Source of the DNA: Geodermatophilus obscurus DSM 43160
Lineage (GTDB): Bacteria; Actinomycetota; Actinomycetes; Mycobacteriales; Geodermatophilaceae
DNA length: 64,000 nt
Direction of reading: 5' to 3'
Assembly (NCBI RefSeq): GCF_000025345.1
Contig: NC_013757.1
Location: 1,922,001 to 1,986,000 of the forward strand
In this document: positions 1 through 8,133 of the stretch, in pieces
Position numbering within the stretch: the first letter of the stretch is position 1
How the letters are laid out: each line of letters begins with the position of its first letter
Program-made: the position numbers and the translations under genes
Notes under the pieces: model-generated
What the model saw: only the letters and a program-made list of their open reading frames with translations
The model's database searches: none
Told to the model about the DNA's origin: nothing

Positions 1-20
1 GCCATGAGAGGACCAGCCGT

Positions 21-305
21 ATGACGACGAACCGGTATCGGCGTCCCGACCGGGCCGCGGCAGTGCAGGCGGCCCTCCGCCGGCTCGAGATGGCCGAGCG
101 GGGGCGGAAGCGGGAGGCGCGCGAGCAAGGCAGGGCGCTGTGGTGGCGTCTGCGCCGATGCACCCACGGTCGTCGGCGGGGCCAGTACGGGCCGACCACA
201 ACTCTGGGTGCCGACCGGGTCGAGAACTGGGCACCTCGCGGTCGCGGTGGTCGCGGGTTGACGGTCCACGAGGTCGGGTCGTTGCCGGCCAGGGCGGCGG
301 CGTGA
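21..305 (+). CDS. hypothetical arginine-rich protein
   Basis: A 94-residue reading frame starting with ATG after a purine-rich stretch (AGAGGA) about 10 bases upstream. The product is strongly basic, rich in Arg and Ala, with an N-terminal segment (residues about 10-40) likely to be helical. No known domain, signal peptide or membrane segment is visible. Its TGA stop overlaps the GTG start of the next gene by two bases (GTGA), which suggests translational coupling and is the main reason to think the frame is real. Function unknown; it could still be a chance frame in GC-rich DNA. Confidence 0.45.
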   Translation: MTTNRYRRPDRAAAVQAALRRLEMAERGRKREAREQGRALWWRLRRCTHGRRRGQYGPTTTLGADRVENWAPRGRGGRGLTVHEVGSLPARAAA

Positions 306-1216
306 CCCCGCGGACGTGCCGATGCGGTCACTCGCTCACGGCCCATCAGCACCTGCCCGGCGCCGAGGGGTGTGAGCGCTGCCCGTGCCCGACGTTCCGT
401 CCGCCGCTGGTCGAAACCCGCCGGGACCGCGTGCTGCGCGCCTTGCTCGCGGCCGCGGTGCTCCTGGGGCTGGCCGCGGCGACGGCGCTGCTCGCGACGC
501 GCGGAAGCGGTGAGGGTGCCTCGACGACGCCAGCCCCGTCCGCGTCCGAGGATCCCCCGGTCAACCGGGAGGACGCTCCGCCGGCGACCACCGGCCCGGG
601 GAACGCGAGCACCCCAGCTGAGGGAGCGGCGAAGCCGGGGACCGTCCCGACCGGAACAGTCCAGCCGCAGGATGTCGACCAGGTGCCGGCGGCCACCGAC
701 CATGGCTCGCTGATGGCCGCCGAGGAACCCGCGGCCTCCTCGGCGGAAGAGCTGCGGGCCGGCCGATCCTGGGCCGGTGCGCCGGTGTCCGGGTCGTCAT
801 CTCCGGCTGAAGCGCAGGGCTCGGGCGCTGCGCCGGCCGCTCCATCGCCACCGTCGGCCGAGCCTTCCGGTTCGGATTCCGGCTCGGTGGGGCCTCCGTC
901 GCCGTCGCCGACGGCTGCGTCGGTGCGGCAGCCGATTCCTGACCCGCTCACTCCAGCTCCCGCGCCGACATCCGCGCCGACACCGGAGCCGGTGCCGACA
1001 GCCGCGCCGGTGCCCGACGTGGCAGCGCATGCGCCGGATCCGGCCGCGCCGACGACGACACCCGACCCGGAGCCGGCCGGGCCGGATAGCGCCCACCACC
1101 GAACCGCCGACGACGACCGGACCGCCGCAGACGACGAGACCGAAGCCGAAGACGATAGCCGCCCCGGTGCCCGACCCCGAGCCGATGAGCACACCTCCGG
1201 TCACCGAGCCGGCTGA
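302..1216 (+). CDS. zinc-ribbon-like membrane protein with Pro/Ala/Thr-rich tail
   Basis: Start chosen at the GTG overlapping the upstream stop (304 residues). The N-terminus carries a compact metal-binding pattern: Cys6, Cys8, His10, His15, then Cys24, Cys27, Cys29 and Phe32, a motif seen at the ends of many actinobacterial proteins. One transmembrane helix follows at about residues 44-66. The rest (about 230 residues) is low-complexity, rich in Pro, Ala, Ser and Thr, and probably extracytoplasmic. Near base 1085 the Pro/Thr-rich composition continues better in another forward frame (PTTEPPTTTGPP), so a frameshift is possible. No enzymatic domain is visible. A cell-wall-spanning anchor is a guess. 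Confidence 0.5.
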   Translation: MTPRTCRCGHSLTAHQHLPGAEGCERCPCPTFRPPLVETRRDRVLRALLAAAVLLGLAAATALLATRGSGEGASTTPAPSASEDPPVNREDAPPATTGPGNASTPAEGAAKPGTVPTGTVQPQDVDQVPAATDHGSLMAAEEPAASSAEELRAGRSWAGAPVSGSSSPAEAQGSGAAPAAPSPPSAEPSGSDSGSVGPPSPSPTAASVRQPIPDPLTPAPAPTSAPTPEPVPTAAPVPDVAAHAPDPAAPTTTPDPEPAGPDSAHHRTADDDRTAADDETEAEDDSRPGARPRADEHTSGHRAG

Positions 1217-1349
1217 GACCACCAAGCCGGCTGAGACCACCGAGCCGGCCGCCAGGACCGCGGTGGAACCAGACCGCTCCCGGCACGCCGGGGCGAGGGT
1301 GAGCCCGACGCCCGACCTCGGACGAGTCGAGGGCTCGGCACCATTGATG

Positions 1350-1847
1350 TCAGCGACGGATTTCGACGAGCAGGACCCACACGGTCGCCAGCCCTGCCAG
1401 GAACGCCTCGATGGCCGCGGGTGCGACCCAGTACAGGCCGCCACCGACGCCCGCGATCAGGCTCGACCCGGCGAGCACCAGGAACAGCGCGATCGTCACA
1501 CTGGGCAGGAGGCGGAACAGCCACCAGCTGTACCGCGGTTCCAAACTCCCTCGGCTCGCCGGCCGATTGACCGGCAGCAGGCAGGCGCCAGCCGCGATTC
1601 CGGCGGCCACCAGTTCGACGCCCAGCGCCGTCCTCGGCTGCCCTGGTATCAGCAGCAGCGTGCCGATCACCAACGGGACGACGAACAGGATCATCGTGCT
1701 CAGGCTGCGCGCGGTCAGGGCGTCGCTCGTCAAGATCCGCTCGATGTTGATCGACAGGGCGACGAACAGCAACCCGGTGAGTGCGGCCGAAGCACCCACC
1801 ATGGACACCGAGAAGTCCGACCACGACGCGGTGAGGTAGCCACTCAT
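1350..1847 (-). CDS. small integral membrane protein
   Basis: 165 residues starting at ATG (1847) behind an AGGA-type ribosome site. About five hydrophobic helices are visible: residues about 13-33, 47-66, 70-92, 112-130 and 135-160. Short basic loops and a C-terminal Glu-Ile-Arg-Arg suggest a fully membrane-embedded protein. The N-terminal part resembles the uncharacterised actinobacterial membrane proteins that begin with a polar stretch followed by a Gly/Ala-rich helix. It is transcribed towards the gene ending at 1216 and away from the hydrolase starting at 2046. No transport or catalytic motif can be named. Confidence 0.65.
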   Translation of the reverse strand: MSGYLTASWSDFSVSMVGASAALTGLLFVALSINIERILTSDALTARSLSTMILFVVPLVIGTLLLIPGQPRTALGVELVAAGIAAGACLLPVNRPASRGSLEPRYSWWLFRLLPSVTIALFLVLAGSSLIAGVGGGLYWVAPAAIEAFLAGLATVWVLLVEIRR

Positions 1848-2045
1848 GGCGATTTATCCTGCCGCCGGGGACCGCGGCTTTGATGCCGCACGGGACCGGC
1901 GCTCAGGTCTCGACATCGACGACCGGACACCGACGACCGGCCCGCAGGATGCGCCGTGTCGGACGATGGTCGTCCCCAGGACCTTCGTGGCAGGCGGCCG
2001 CACGGGCCGTGCTGGCCAGTCAGCTGTCGGAAGGCAGGAAAGACG

Positions 2046-3299
2046 ATGGGCTTGTTCTTCACTGACCCGTTGTTCGAGGAGTTCGCGGTGTCGATCGGGC
2101 TGGGTCTCGGCGGACAGCTGGGTGAGGTCGCGGCGATCTGCGCACAGATCGAGGACGGCGACGACAACGCTTGGTACACCGGATGGTCGACAGCGGCGGA
2201 CCGGCTGGCGGAGGAGGCCGACCACGCTGCTGCCCGAGGGCACCGCGTGGGCGCCCGGGAGACCTACCTGCGGGCCAACCTGTACTACGCGGTCAGCTAT
2301 CACCCGCTCTTTGGCGCCCCGGTCGACCCGCGCCTGCTGACCGCCTTCCGCAAACAGTCCGAAGTCTTCGGCAAGGCCGCGGCCGCCGCCGACCCTCCCG
2401 GTGAGGCGCTGGAGATCCCCTTCGAGAACACCACCCTGCCGGCCTACTTCTTCCGCGCCGACAACAGCGCCGAATCCGGGCCGCTGCTGATCGCGACCAA
2501 CGGCTACGACGCCACGCTGTTTGAGATGTACCTCGGTCAGGGGCTGCCCGCGCGGCAGCGGGGCTATCACTGCCTGCTGTTCGACGGGCCCGGACAGGGC
2601 CGGCTGCTGTACGAGGACGGCATCGTCATGCGCCCGGACTGGGAGAACGTGGTCGGCCCGGTCGTCGACGTGGCGCTGCAGCGGCCGGAGGTCGATCCAC
2701 AGCGGATCGCCCTGATCGGGTGGAGCCTCGGCGGGTACCTGGCGTTGCGGGCCGCCGCCGGCGAGCACCGCCTCGCTGCCTGCATCGCCGATCCCGGTCT
2801 GTTCGACATCGCCGAGGCGATGCGAGCCCGCCTGCGAGCCATGGGGGTGCCCGAAGCCGTTCTCGAGCGGTTACCGGACCTCGATGAGGCCACCGTCGCC
2901 GGCATGACAGCGGACATGCAGCGCAACCGCATGCAGCGCTGGGCGATGGAACAACGCGGCTTCTGGGTCCACGGCGTTCACACCTTGCCCGACTATCTCC
3001 GCGTCGCCACCGAGTTCACCCTTGCCGGCCACCTGACCCGCATCCAGTGCCCAACCCTGGTTTGTGCCGTCCAGGACGATCCGCTGTCCAGCACGGCGAC
3101 CGCCGTCTACGACGGACTGACCGCCTCCAAGACACTCCTGCAGTTCACCAGCGCCAACGGCGCCGGCGACCACTGCGAGATGCGCAACCGCGCCTTGTTC
3201 AACCTGCGGCCTTTGACTGGCTGGAGGAGAGCCTGTCCGCCAGCACGAGGCAGTCCCTCACTGCAGGACGGTGACTTGCCACTCGGAATAGCTCACTGA
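2046..3299 (+). pseudogene. alpha/beta hydrolase (FrsA/dihydropseudooxynicotine-hydrolase type), frameshifted near the end
   Basis: ATG at 2046 follows an AGGAAAG ribosome site. The frame shows an N-terminal helical cap (residues 1-120) and an alpha/beta hydrolase fold with the nucleophile elbow G-W-S-L-G-G (Ser227), an acid at Asp344/345 and His376. Family members end with an A-F-x-W-L motif soon after the His. Here the frame reads L-R-P-L-T-G-W instead, while the +1-shifted frame gives A-F-D-W-L-E-E-S and stops at 3274. One G appears to be missing between 3209 and 3210. The catalytic triad is intact, so the altered protein (417 residues) might still fold. The family cleaves C-C or ester bonds; the substrate is unknown. 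Confidence 0.75.
3209..3210 (+). other. frameshift point in the alpha/beta hydrolase
   Basis: Reading CTG CGG then CCT TTG gives a non-family tail. Inserting one base here restores GCC TTT GAC TGG CTG GAG GAG and the expected end of the hydrolase at 3274. The site is a short C/G run, where slippage or a sequencing error is plausible. Confidence 0.6.
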
Positions 3300-3547
3300 G
3301 GTTTTCGCACCAGGCTTCGCCGTCGGCGGACGGCCAGGGGAAGCATCGTTGTAGGTCAGGCCCCTCCGCCAGCGAGGTGTCAAAGGCCACCACGCCGGAA
3401 GCCTGCGTCAAGGGGCCGCGCCGAAGTCGCTGCCGACTCGCTGAAGCCCTGGCCAGGGACGCCCACCGCGCCCTTCAATTGGGTATGAATTCCTGGTGAG
3501 AAAACCTCAGCGTTGCAGGCAAGCCGACTTGATGTGCGCCCCTGGCC

Positions 3548-4000
3548 TTACGTCGTTACGTTCGTCCACACGGTGCCGATGTTCTCTTCACCGCCACCTT
3601 GGACTGTGTGAAGCAGGCAAGCGCTCAGCGAGGTCCCCGTGGCGGTGAACGAGAAGGTCTGGCTCACGTCAGTCTGGGCGCCCAGATGCACCGCCAGGGT
3701 GAATGGCCTGGACGTGCCCTCCTCCAGGAGAAAGAGCCCCTCATCCTGATTGATCTGATCCGCCGCATCCCGTGAGGTCACGGTCGCGGTGCCTGACACC
3801 TCAGCCCCTGGCTCGAACGTGGCGACGGTGAGCGTGTTGGGACAGACCGTAGTAACCACAGGCACCGTTCCCGCCGCCGCCGCAGGCGCAAGCAAGACCG
3901 CGGTCGCCGTGGTCATGGCGAATGCCGCGACCGCCGGAATTGCTACAAGACGCTTCCTCAAGACCATCGCCCCCGGCGCTGTAGCGGGTTGTCGCCCCAT
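3548..4000 (-). CDS. secreted protein of unknown function
   Basis: 150 residues from the ATG at 4000, behind a GGAAAGGATC stretch. A second ATG at 3967 would give a tidier signal peptide starting M-V-L-R-K-R. Both starts lead into a typical Sec signal: positive residues, a hydrophobic Ala/Val/Leu core and an Ala-Ala-Ala-Ala-Gly cleavage region about 32-45 residues in. The mature part is about 105 residues, Thr/Ser-rich, with two Cys that could form a disulfide, and looks like an all-beta domain (alternating T-V-T and F-S-F-T-A-T strands). No family recognised. Its neighbours are fragments, so it may belong to the decayed island. Confidence 0.6.
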   Translation of the reverse strand: MGRQPATAPGAMVLRKRLVAIPAVAAFAMTTATAVLLAPAAAAGTVPVVTTVCPNTLTVATFEPGAEVSGTATVTSRDAADQINQDEGLFLLEEGTSRPFTLAVHLGAQTDVSQTFSFTATGTSLSACLLHTVQGGGEENIGTVWTNVTT

Positions 4001-4555
4001 GGCCAGCCTTGATCCTTTCCTTCACTCGCGGCGGCACAACTCGCGGGCGGCAGGACGGGCACCGTCCTAGCACCGGCCCGGCACGGCTGTCCAGCCGGCC
4101 GTGCGCGGTCTGTGCGCCATCTCTGTGAGCTCGGCTGGTAGGACATAGAGATGTGCACCATGTCAGGTTGCCACCGGGACTCTCCCGGCGGCTGTAGTGG
4201 TGGATCGCCACCAAGTGGCCGCATCCGGCCACCCCGAGGGCGATGGCTCGGCCGATGCCTCGTGGGTCGTCGGTCAACAGCGCTAACCGGGTCGGCTCAA
4301 TGAGCACTCATGATCCGCCGGCCTGAGGAGTAGCGGTCAGTGACATGAGCCGCCCATCACGGACCGGGATGAAGACCCGAGTATTCGACGCCTGACGAAC
4401 GAGCTGAGCGCTGTGCTGACCTGCGTAGATGCACCTTGGGGCCGAGCGTACGAGGCGGAATCCGTAGCTGTTCACGGCTACGGTGAGGAACCTCGAGCTG
4501 GAGCTGCATGTCGTAGCCAAGCACGAGACCGGCAGGCACCACGGCGTCCTCGAGC
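4001..4555. other. gene-poor stretch with a degraded fragment
   Basis: About 550 bases without an intact gene. The only recognisable item is the dehydrogenase-like fragment at 4167-4307. Open frames at 4308-4559 on the minus strand show no domain, promoter or convincing ribosome site, and I do not call them. Confidence 0.5.
4167..4307 (-). pseudogene. N-terminal fragment of a short-chain dehydrogenase
   Basis: The minus-strand frame starting at 4307 reads R-L-A-L-L-T-D-D-P-R-G-I-G-R-A-I-A-L, close to the start of classical SDR enzymes (A-L-V-T-G-G-x-R-G-I-G-R-A-I-A), which bind NAD(P) through the TGxxxGxG motif. The motif is damaged (T-D-D-P-R-G-I-G), and after about 45 residues the frame stops resembling SDRs: no catalytic Tyr-x-x-x-Lys follows. 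It looks like an eroded relic and not a gene. The resemblance is short and could be coincidence. Confidence 0.35.
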
Positions 4556-5173
4556 TCACAACGAGCAGTCGTTCAGCAGGTCGGTGGCGCCGTTGCCGGC
4601 CGGGCGCGGGACGGTCGCGCTAGGGGGCGGCTCCCGGCCGTCCTGCACCCAGGCGGTGAGGGCGTCGAAGGCGGTCTGAAAGCAGGGCAGCATCGGGCGC
4701 AGGTGCTCAGGGTCCAGGTGCTCAGGGTCCAGGTGCATCAGGCTGTCAACGTGGTTGCACCGCGGTGGGCAGGTAGGTGAACAGATGGGGTCCGTCGGGG
4801 CGACCACATCGGCCAGGGTGTGCAGGCGGATCCCGTCCTCCACGGTGCAGCCGCGCTCGGCCAGCAGCGGGCGCACCTCCCCTATGGCACGAGTGATCGT
4901 CGAGCGGGACACCCCAAACCAGCAAGCCAGCACGTCGTGGGTGACCCCATGACGCAGGTGCACCAGGGTGGCCAGCAGCCGGTCGATGAACACCAACCGG
5001 TGCCGGGCACCGGCCCCGACCGCCCGCCGCCGCGGCCGATCGGCCAGCCGCGCGTCCTGGCGCGCCTGCCAGCGCGGGCCCAGCTCAGCGGCCAGCTCCG
5101 CCAGGACCTGCAGGGACAGTCCGGTCACCCGGCGATCGGCGACCGCAGCAGCTCGGGCCAAGCTCCTCGACAC
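4556..5173 (-). pseudogene. truncated IS5-like transposase joined to a hydrolase-like tail
   Basis: Residues 1-120 match the N-terminal helix-turn-helix part of IS5-superfamily transposases: R-H-R-L-V-F-I-D-R-L-L, then H-L-R-H-G-x-T-H-D-V-L-A-x-W-F-G-V-S-R-S-T, a region that precedes the DDE catalytic core. The DDE part is absent. From residue about 135 the frame changes character and ends with P-C-F-Q-T-A-F-D-A-L and P-P-P-S-A-T-V-P-R, which resembles the C-terminus of 3-hydroxybutyrate-oligomer hydrolases or related esterases. I read this as an insertion sequence that landed in a hydrolase gene and was then deleted internally. Not expected to be an active transposase. Confidence 0.6.
4701..4736. 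repeat. 15-base tandem repeat inside the chimeric frame
   Basis: Unit AGGTGCTCAGGGTCC occurs twice in a row (4701-4715, 4716-4730), followed by a partial third copy. It encodes repeated Leu-Asp-Pro-Glu-His and lies in the second half of the frame, after the transposase-like part. Confidence 0.8.
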
Positions 5174-5872
5174 ACCACGACCCTGCCCCGTCCTTCACGA
5201 GCAACCCGTCCCGCTAACCATGCACGAGGTCGTAAGACCTGTCCTAACCGTCACTTTGACCTGTCGAAGGCGCCGCGTGTCGTACTAGATTGCGCCGCCC
5301 CGGCCGGGCTCTCGGTTCAGTGGGCTGGGCGGTGTCCTCGGGGTGGCAGTGCGGGACGAGGCCTTCGGGTGACTATGTCGCGGTGACGCAGCGGGAGCGC
5401 ATCCAACAGGAGGTCCTCCATCGCCGCACTCAGGTTGCGGTGCTGTCCGGTTTGGCGGCAGGCGAAGACGTCTACGGCCTGATGACGGCAGCGGCTCCCA
5501 GCCACGTCCCCGGCACCGGGAGAGGCACGTGCTGCGTGCCCCTCGCGACCTCGCCCACGACCTCGCCGAAGCTGGCGAGGAGGACGACCGGAGATGATCC
5601 ACTCCCGCGCCGAGATCACCCGGCTGCGGGCCCATCCGGCCTGATCACCCGGCCGTGTCGCCCATCGACGACCGCACGCGGGCGCGCGTCGTCCACCCGC
5701 CAGCCACCTCCGCGGGCCAGCGGTGGTTGCAGTTCTGGTTGCAGTTGCGGTGAATCCGTGGCTGTTCGCTTCCGTCCGCTGCTGTCTCTAGAGGTCGCGA
5801 ACCTGCCGCTCAGGGGGCCGTCATGGACGCGGCGGACGACCACGAACGCGATCATGACGGCCTGGCAGTGTG

Positions 5873-5905
5873 GGGGTCAGGGGTTCGAGTCCCCTCAGCT
5901 CCACC
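5873..5905 (+). tRNA. 3' fragment of a tRNA gene, probably tRNA-Ala (attachment-site remnant)
   Basis: The T arm AGGGG-TTCGAGT-CCCCT (5879-5895) is followed by an acceptor strand CAGCTCC, discriminator A and CC. This matches the end of actinobacterial tRNA-Ala (typically ...GGTTCGA.TCCCCTTAGCTCCA). No matching 5' acceptor strand (GGAGCTG) or D arm exists in the preceding 100 bases, so only the 3' part is present. Integrative elements that insert in tRNA genes leave such duplicated 3' ends. The amino-acid identity is inferred from the acceptor end only; no anticodon is present. Confidence 0.6.
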
Positions 5906-5910
5906 CCGTT

Positions 5911-5948
5911 GACCAGGCCGTTCTCCCTCCGGGAGAGCGGCCTTGGTC
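5911..5948 (+). terminator. hairpin after the tRNA fragment
   Basis: GACCAGGCCGTTCTCCC pairs with GGGAGAGCGGCCTTGGTC across a 3-base loop, with two small internal mismatches, and is followed by GTTTCT. It sits six bases past the tRNA 3' end, where tRNA terminators normally lie. Confidence 0.75.
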
Positions 5949-5995
5949 GTTTCTGGTGCCAGCGTGGTGGCCACTGGAGCGAATGCGGTGCCGGC

Positions 5996-6130
5996 TCAGT
6001 CCCACAGCGCGTTTCCCATGCGGTCAGCCGCGTCGCGGCCGAGGGCGGGCATCACGTGGCTGTAGGTGTCCGTCGTCGTTCGCATCTGTGCGTGGCCCAG
6101 ACCGGCGGGACTCAGCTCGAGAGCCGGCTC
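5996..6130 (-). pseudogene. tyrosine integrase C-terminal relic
   Basis: The minus strand reads L-G-H-A-Q-M-R-T-T-T-D-T-Y-S-H-V-M-P-A and ends D-R-M-G-N-A-L-W-D then stop. This is the classical C-terminus of phage/plasmid integrases: L-G-H-(x)-T-T-x-x-T-Y-S-H-V, where Tyr is the nucleophile that joins DNA 3' ends. Upstream of about 6130 the similarity fades and the Arg and His-x-x-Arg catalytic boxes are missing. The relic lies 93 bases from the tRNA end, the usual layout of an integrase next to its attachment site. Confidence 0.7.
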
Positions 6131-6191
6131 GTCGGCGCGGCCAGGGCGCACAGCCGGCTCGACGCATGAAGGGGCCTTGCGGCGCCGGGGG

Positions 6192-6641
6192 TCAGCCGCC
6201 GGGGCGGAGGGTCACCAGCAGGGGGAGCTCTCCCTCCTGGACGTCCTCGTCGCGCTGGTTGAGGAGGGTGAAGCGCCGTCGCAGGATGCCCGCATCCCCC
6301 TTGCTGGTCAGCCTGGTGGCCAGGATCTCCACGCGGCAGCGCACCGTGTCCCCGAGCATCAGGGGCCGCTGGAACCGCCAGCCGTCGATGCCCAGCAACG
6401 CGATCGAGCAGGACTCGAACACCCCGAGCCGCGACGCCAGCCCCAGCGCGACGGACAGCCCGAGCAGTCCGTGGGCGATCCGTTCACCGAACCGTCCGTG
6501 CCGGGCGGCTTCCGCGTCGGTGTGCACGGGATTGGTGTCCCAGCTCCAGCCGGCGAAGGTGACGACGTCGGTCTCGGTGATGGTGCGCGCCTGGCTCAGG
6601 AACACCTGACCAGGCCGGAAGTCCTCGTAGTAGTGGGGCAC
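6192..6641 (-). CDS. MaoC-family (R)-specific enoyl-CoA hydratase-like protein
   Basis: 149 residues, GTG start at 6641 behind GAGAGGAG. A single hot-dog fold with the hydratase signature D-T-N-P-V-H (Asp35, His40), followed by a conserved G-R-F-G-E-R-I-A-H-G segment. Family members add water to trans-2-enoyl-CoA in fatty-acid or polyester metabolism, usually as dimers. It lies downstream of the quinone oxidoreductase on the same strand with a gap of about 140 bases, so the two may be co-transcribed. Single-domain MaoC proteins vary widely in substrate, so the physiological role is open. Confidence 0.85.
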   Translation of the reverse strand: MPHYYEDFRPGQVFLSQARTITETDVVTFAGWSWDTNPVHTDAEAARHGRFGERIAHGLLGLSVALGLASRLGVFESCSIALLGIDGWRFQRPLMLGDTVRCRVEILATRLTSKGDAGILRRRFTLLNQRDEDVQEGELPLLVTLRPGG

Positions 6642-6785
6642 CGCGTGGCTCCTCTCGTTCGCGCGCCGAGGCTGCCTCGTCGGCCTCGGACCGCGCTGGT
6701 GTCGGTCGGTCGAACAGGGCGGCCACCGCCAGGAGCCGGCCGTGCCGGCAGGCCGTGGCGACGACTCGCCCCGGGATGCCGTCGG

Positions 6786-7748
6786 CTAGCGGACGCGGAT
6801 GAGCACCCTGCCCGCCGCTCGGCGCTGGTCGATCTCCCGGATCGCTGCTGCGGCCTGGTCCAGGGCGTACACCGAACCGATCGGTGGGTCGATCGCCCCG
6901 GACTGCATCAGCGGCACGAGGTCGCGCCACTGCCGGCCGGCGTATCCCGGCTCGGTCCGCCAGAACTCGGCCGAGGCCGCCCCCATCACCGTGGTGTTGG
7001 CCAGCAGCAGCCGATTGACCTTGACCGTGGGGATCTCTCGGCCGGTGAAGCCGAGGACGACCAGCCGGCCCTCCCGGGCCAGGGAGCGCAGTGAGTCGGT
7101 GAACCGGTCGCCGCCGACCGGGTCGACCACGACGTCCACGCCGCGGCCGTCGGTGACCCGGCGGACTTCGTCGCGGAAGCCGTCGACCGGCACGACCTCG
7201 TCCGCTCCGGCGGCCCCGGCGACCTCGCCCTTGTCCGGGGTGGACACCACCGCGATCACCCGCGCCCCGTAGGCCGCCGCCAGCTGGCACGCCGCGGTAC
7301 CGACGCCGCCGGCCGCGCCGTGCACCAGAACGGTCTCACCGGTCTCCAGCCGCGCGCGGCGGGTGAGGGCGAAGTGCATGGTCAGGTAGTTCAGCGGCAG
7401 CGCCGCCCCCTTGTCGAACGGCACCTCGTCGGGCAGTGGGAAGACCATGTCCGCGTCGACGGCGACGGTCTGGGCGAAGCCGCCGATGACCGGCATCGCC
7501 GCCACCCGGTCACCGGCCCGGAAGCCGCCGGCGTCCTCGCGCACCACCCCCGCCACCTCCCACCCCGGGGTGAAGGGCAGCTCGGGACGCAGCTGGTACT
7601 CCCCGCGGGTCTGCAGCAAGTCCGGGAAGACGACGCCGGCGAACTCCACGTCGACCACCACCTGACCCGGCTGCGGCACGGGGTCGGGAACGTCGCGGAC
7701 CTCGACGGCGTCCGGACCGGTCAGGGTGGTGATGAGTGCTGCGCGCAC
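6786..7748 (-). CDS. NADPH:quinone oxidoreductase, zinc-independent MDR family
   Basis: 320 residues with GTG at 7748 chosen because GAGGAGAG precedes it by six bases; the longer frame adds 34 residues of poor composition. The N-terminal GroES-like domain carries D-L-L-Q-T-R-G-E-Y, and the Rossmann domain has G-A-A-G-G-V-G-T for NADPH binding (about residues 135-165). No structural-zinc Cys cluster is present, so it belongs with quinone reductases (QorA-like) or acryloyl-CoA-type reductases. These reduce quinones or activated double bonds in the cytoplasm. The MaoC hydratase downstream fits an acyl-CoA role, but that is inference. Confidence 0.85.
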   Translation of the reverse strand: MRAALITTLTGPDAVEVRDVPDPVPQPGQVVVDVEFAGVVFPDLLQTRGEYQLRPELPFTPGWEVAGVVREDAGGFRAGDRVAAMPVIGGFAQTVAVDADMVFPLPDEVPFDKGAALPLNYLTMHFALTRRARLETGETVLVHGAAGGVGTAACQLAAAYGARVIAVVSTPDKGEVAGAAGADEVVPVDGFRDEVRRVTDGRGVDVVVDPVGGDRFTDSLRSLAREGRLVVLGFTGREIPTVKVNRLLLANTTVMGAASAEFWRTEPGYAGRQWRDLVPLMQSGAIDPPIGSVYALDQAAAAIREIDQRRAAGRVLIRVR

Positions 7749-8133
7749 AGGTCTCTCCTCTGGAGTCGGGTCGCCAGGACCGCGGAGCGGCAGGGAGGCG
7801 GGCCGACCCGACCGGGGCCGCGGCTCGTCCCGAGCACGTACGTGGCGCAACTGTGGCAGGACGACCAGAGACTCGAGAAGCTGCTGGCGTAGTTCCGGCC
7901 CGTCAATCCTTCAGCTGCGGCGCGCCAGGCCCTCGGCATGCGCTGCAGCTTGTGACATCTGGTGTGCCGATCGATGTCGTCGCGCGGAGACACGGACCCG
8001 CCCCGAGGGCCCAGGGCGGGTCCTCGGGCTGCTCAGGAAGTGCCGGTTCACCATCCGTGGCGGCACGACCGGCCCGTCCCGCGTCCATGAGGTCATGCAT
8101 CTTTTACTCATCCAATATTGTCGAAGGCGGCCC
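7749..8133. other. intergenic stretch before the insertion sequence
   Basis: About 385 bases with the upstream region of the oxidoreductase gene and the left flank of the insertion sequence. Short frames on both strands lack ribosome sites or known motifs. I see no supported gene. Confidence 0.5.

Larger units (their letters stand above)
5174..6191. other. degenerate region between island and core-like genes
   Basis: About 1 kb without an intact gene. It contains a tRNA 3' fragment (5873-5905), its terminator (5911-5948) and an integrase C-terminal relic (5996-6130). Short coding-like pieces appear around 5390-5600 in different forward frames (for example R-D-L-A-H-D-L-A-E-A-G-E-E-D-D-R-R ending at 5597), as expected from a decayed gene, but none can be identified. 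Confidence 0.5.

Noticed and set aside
3199..3411. Minus-strand frame of 70 residues after the hydrolase
   Set aside because: Overlaps the hydrolase end, no ribosome site and no similarity that I can name.
4308..4559. Two overlapping minus-strand frames of 60-83 residues
   Set aside because: Neither has a domain or ribosome site; likely part of the decayed stretch.
5829..5905. Complete tRNA gene
   Set aside because: The T arm and acceptor 3' strand are convincing, but no complementary 5' acceptor strand, D arm or anticodon arm can be folded upstream.
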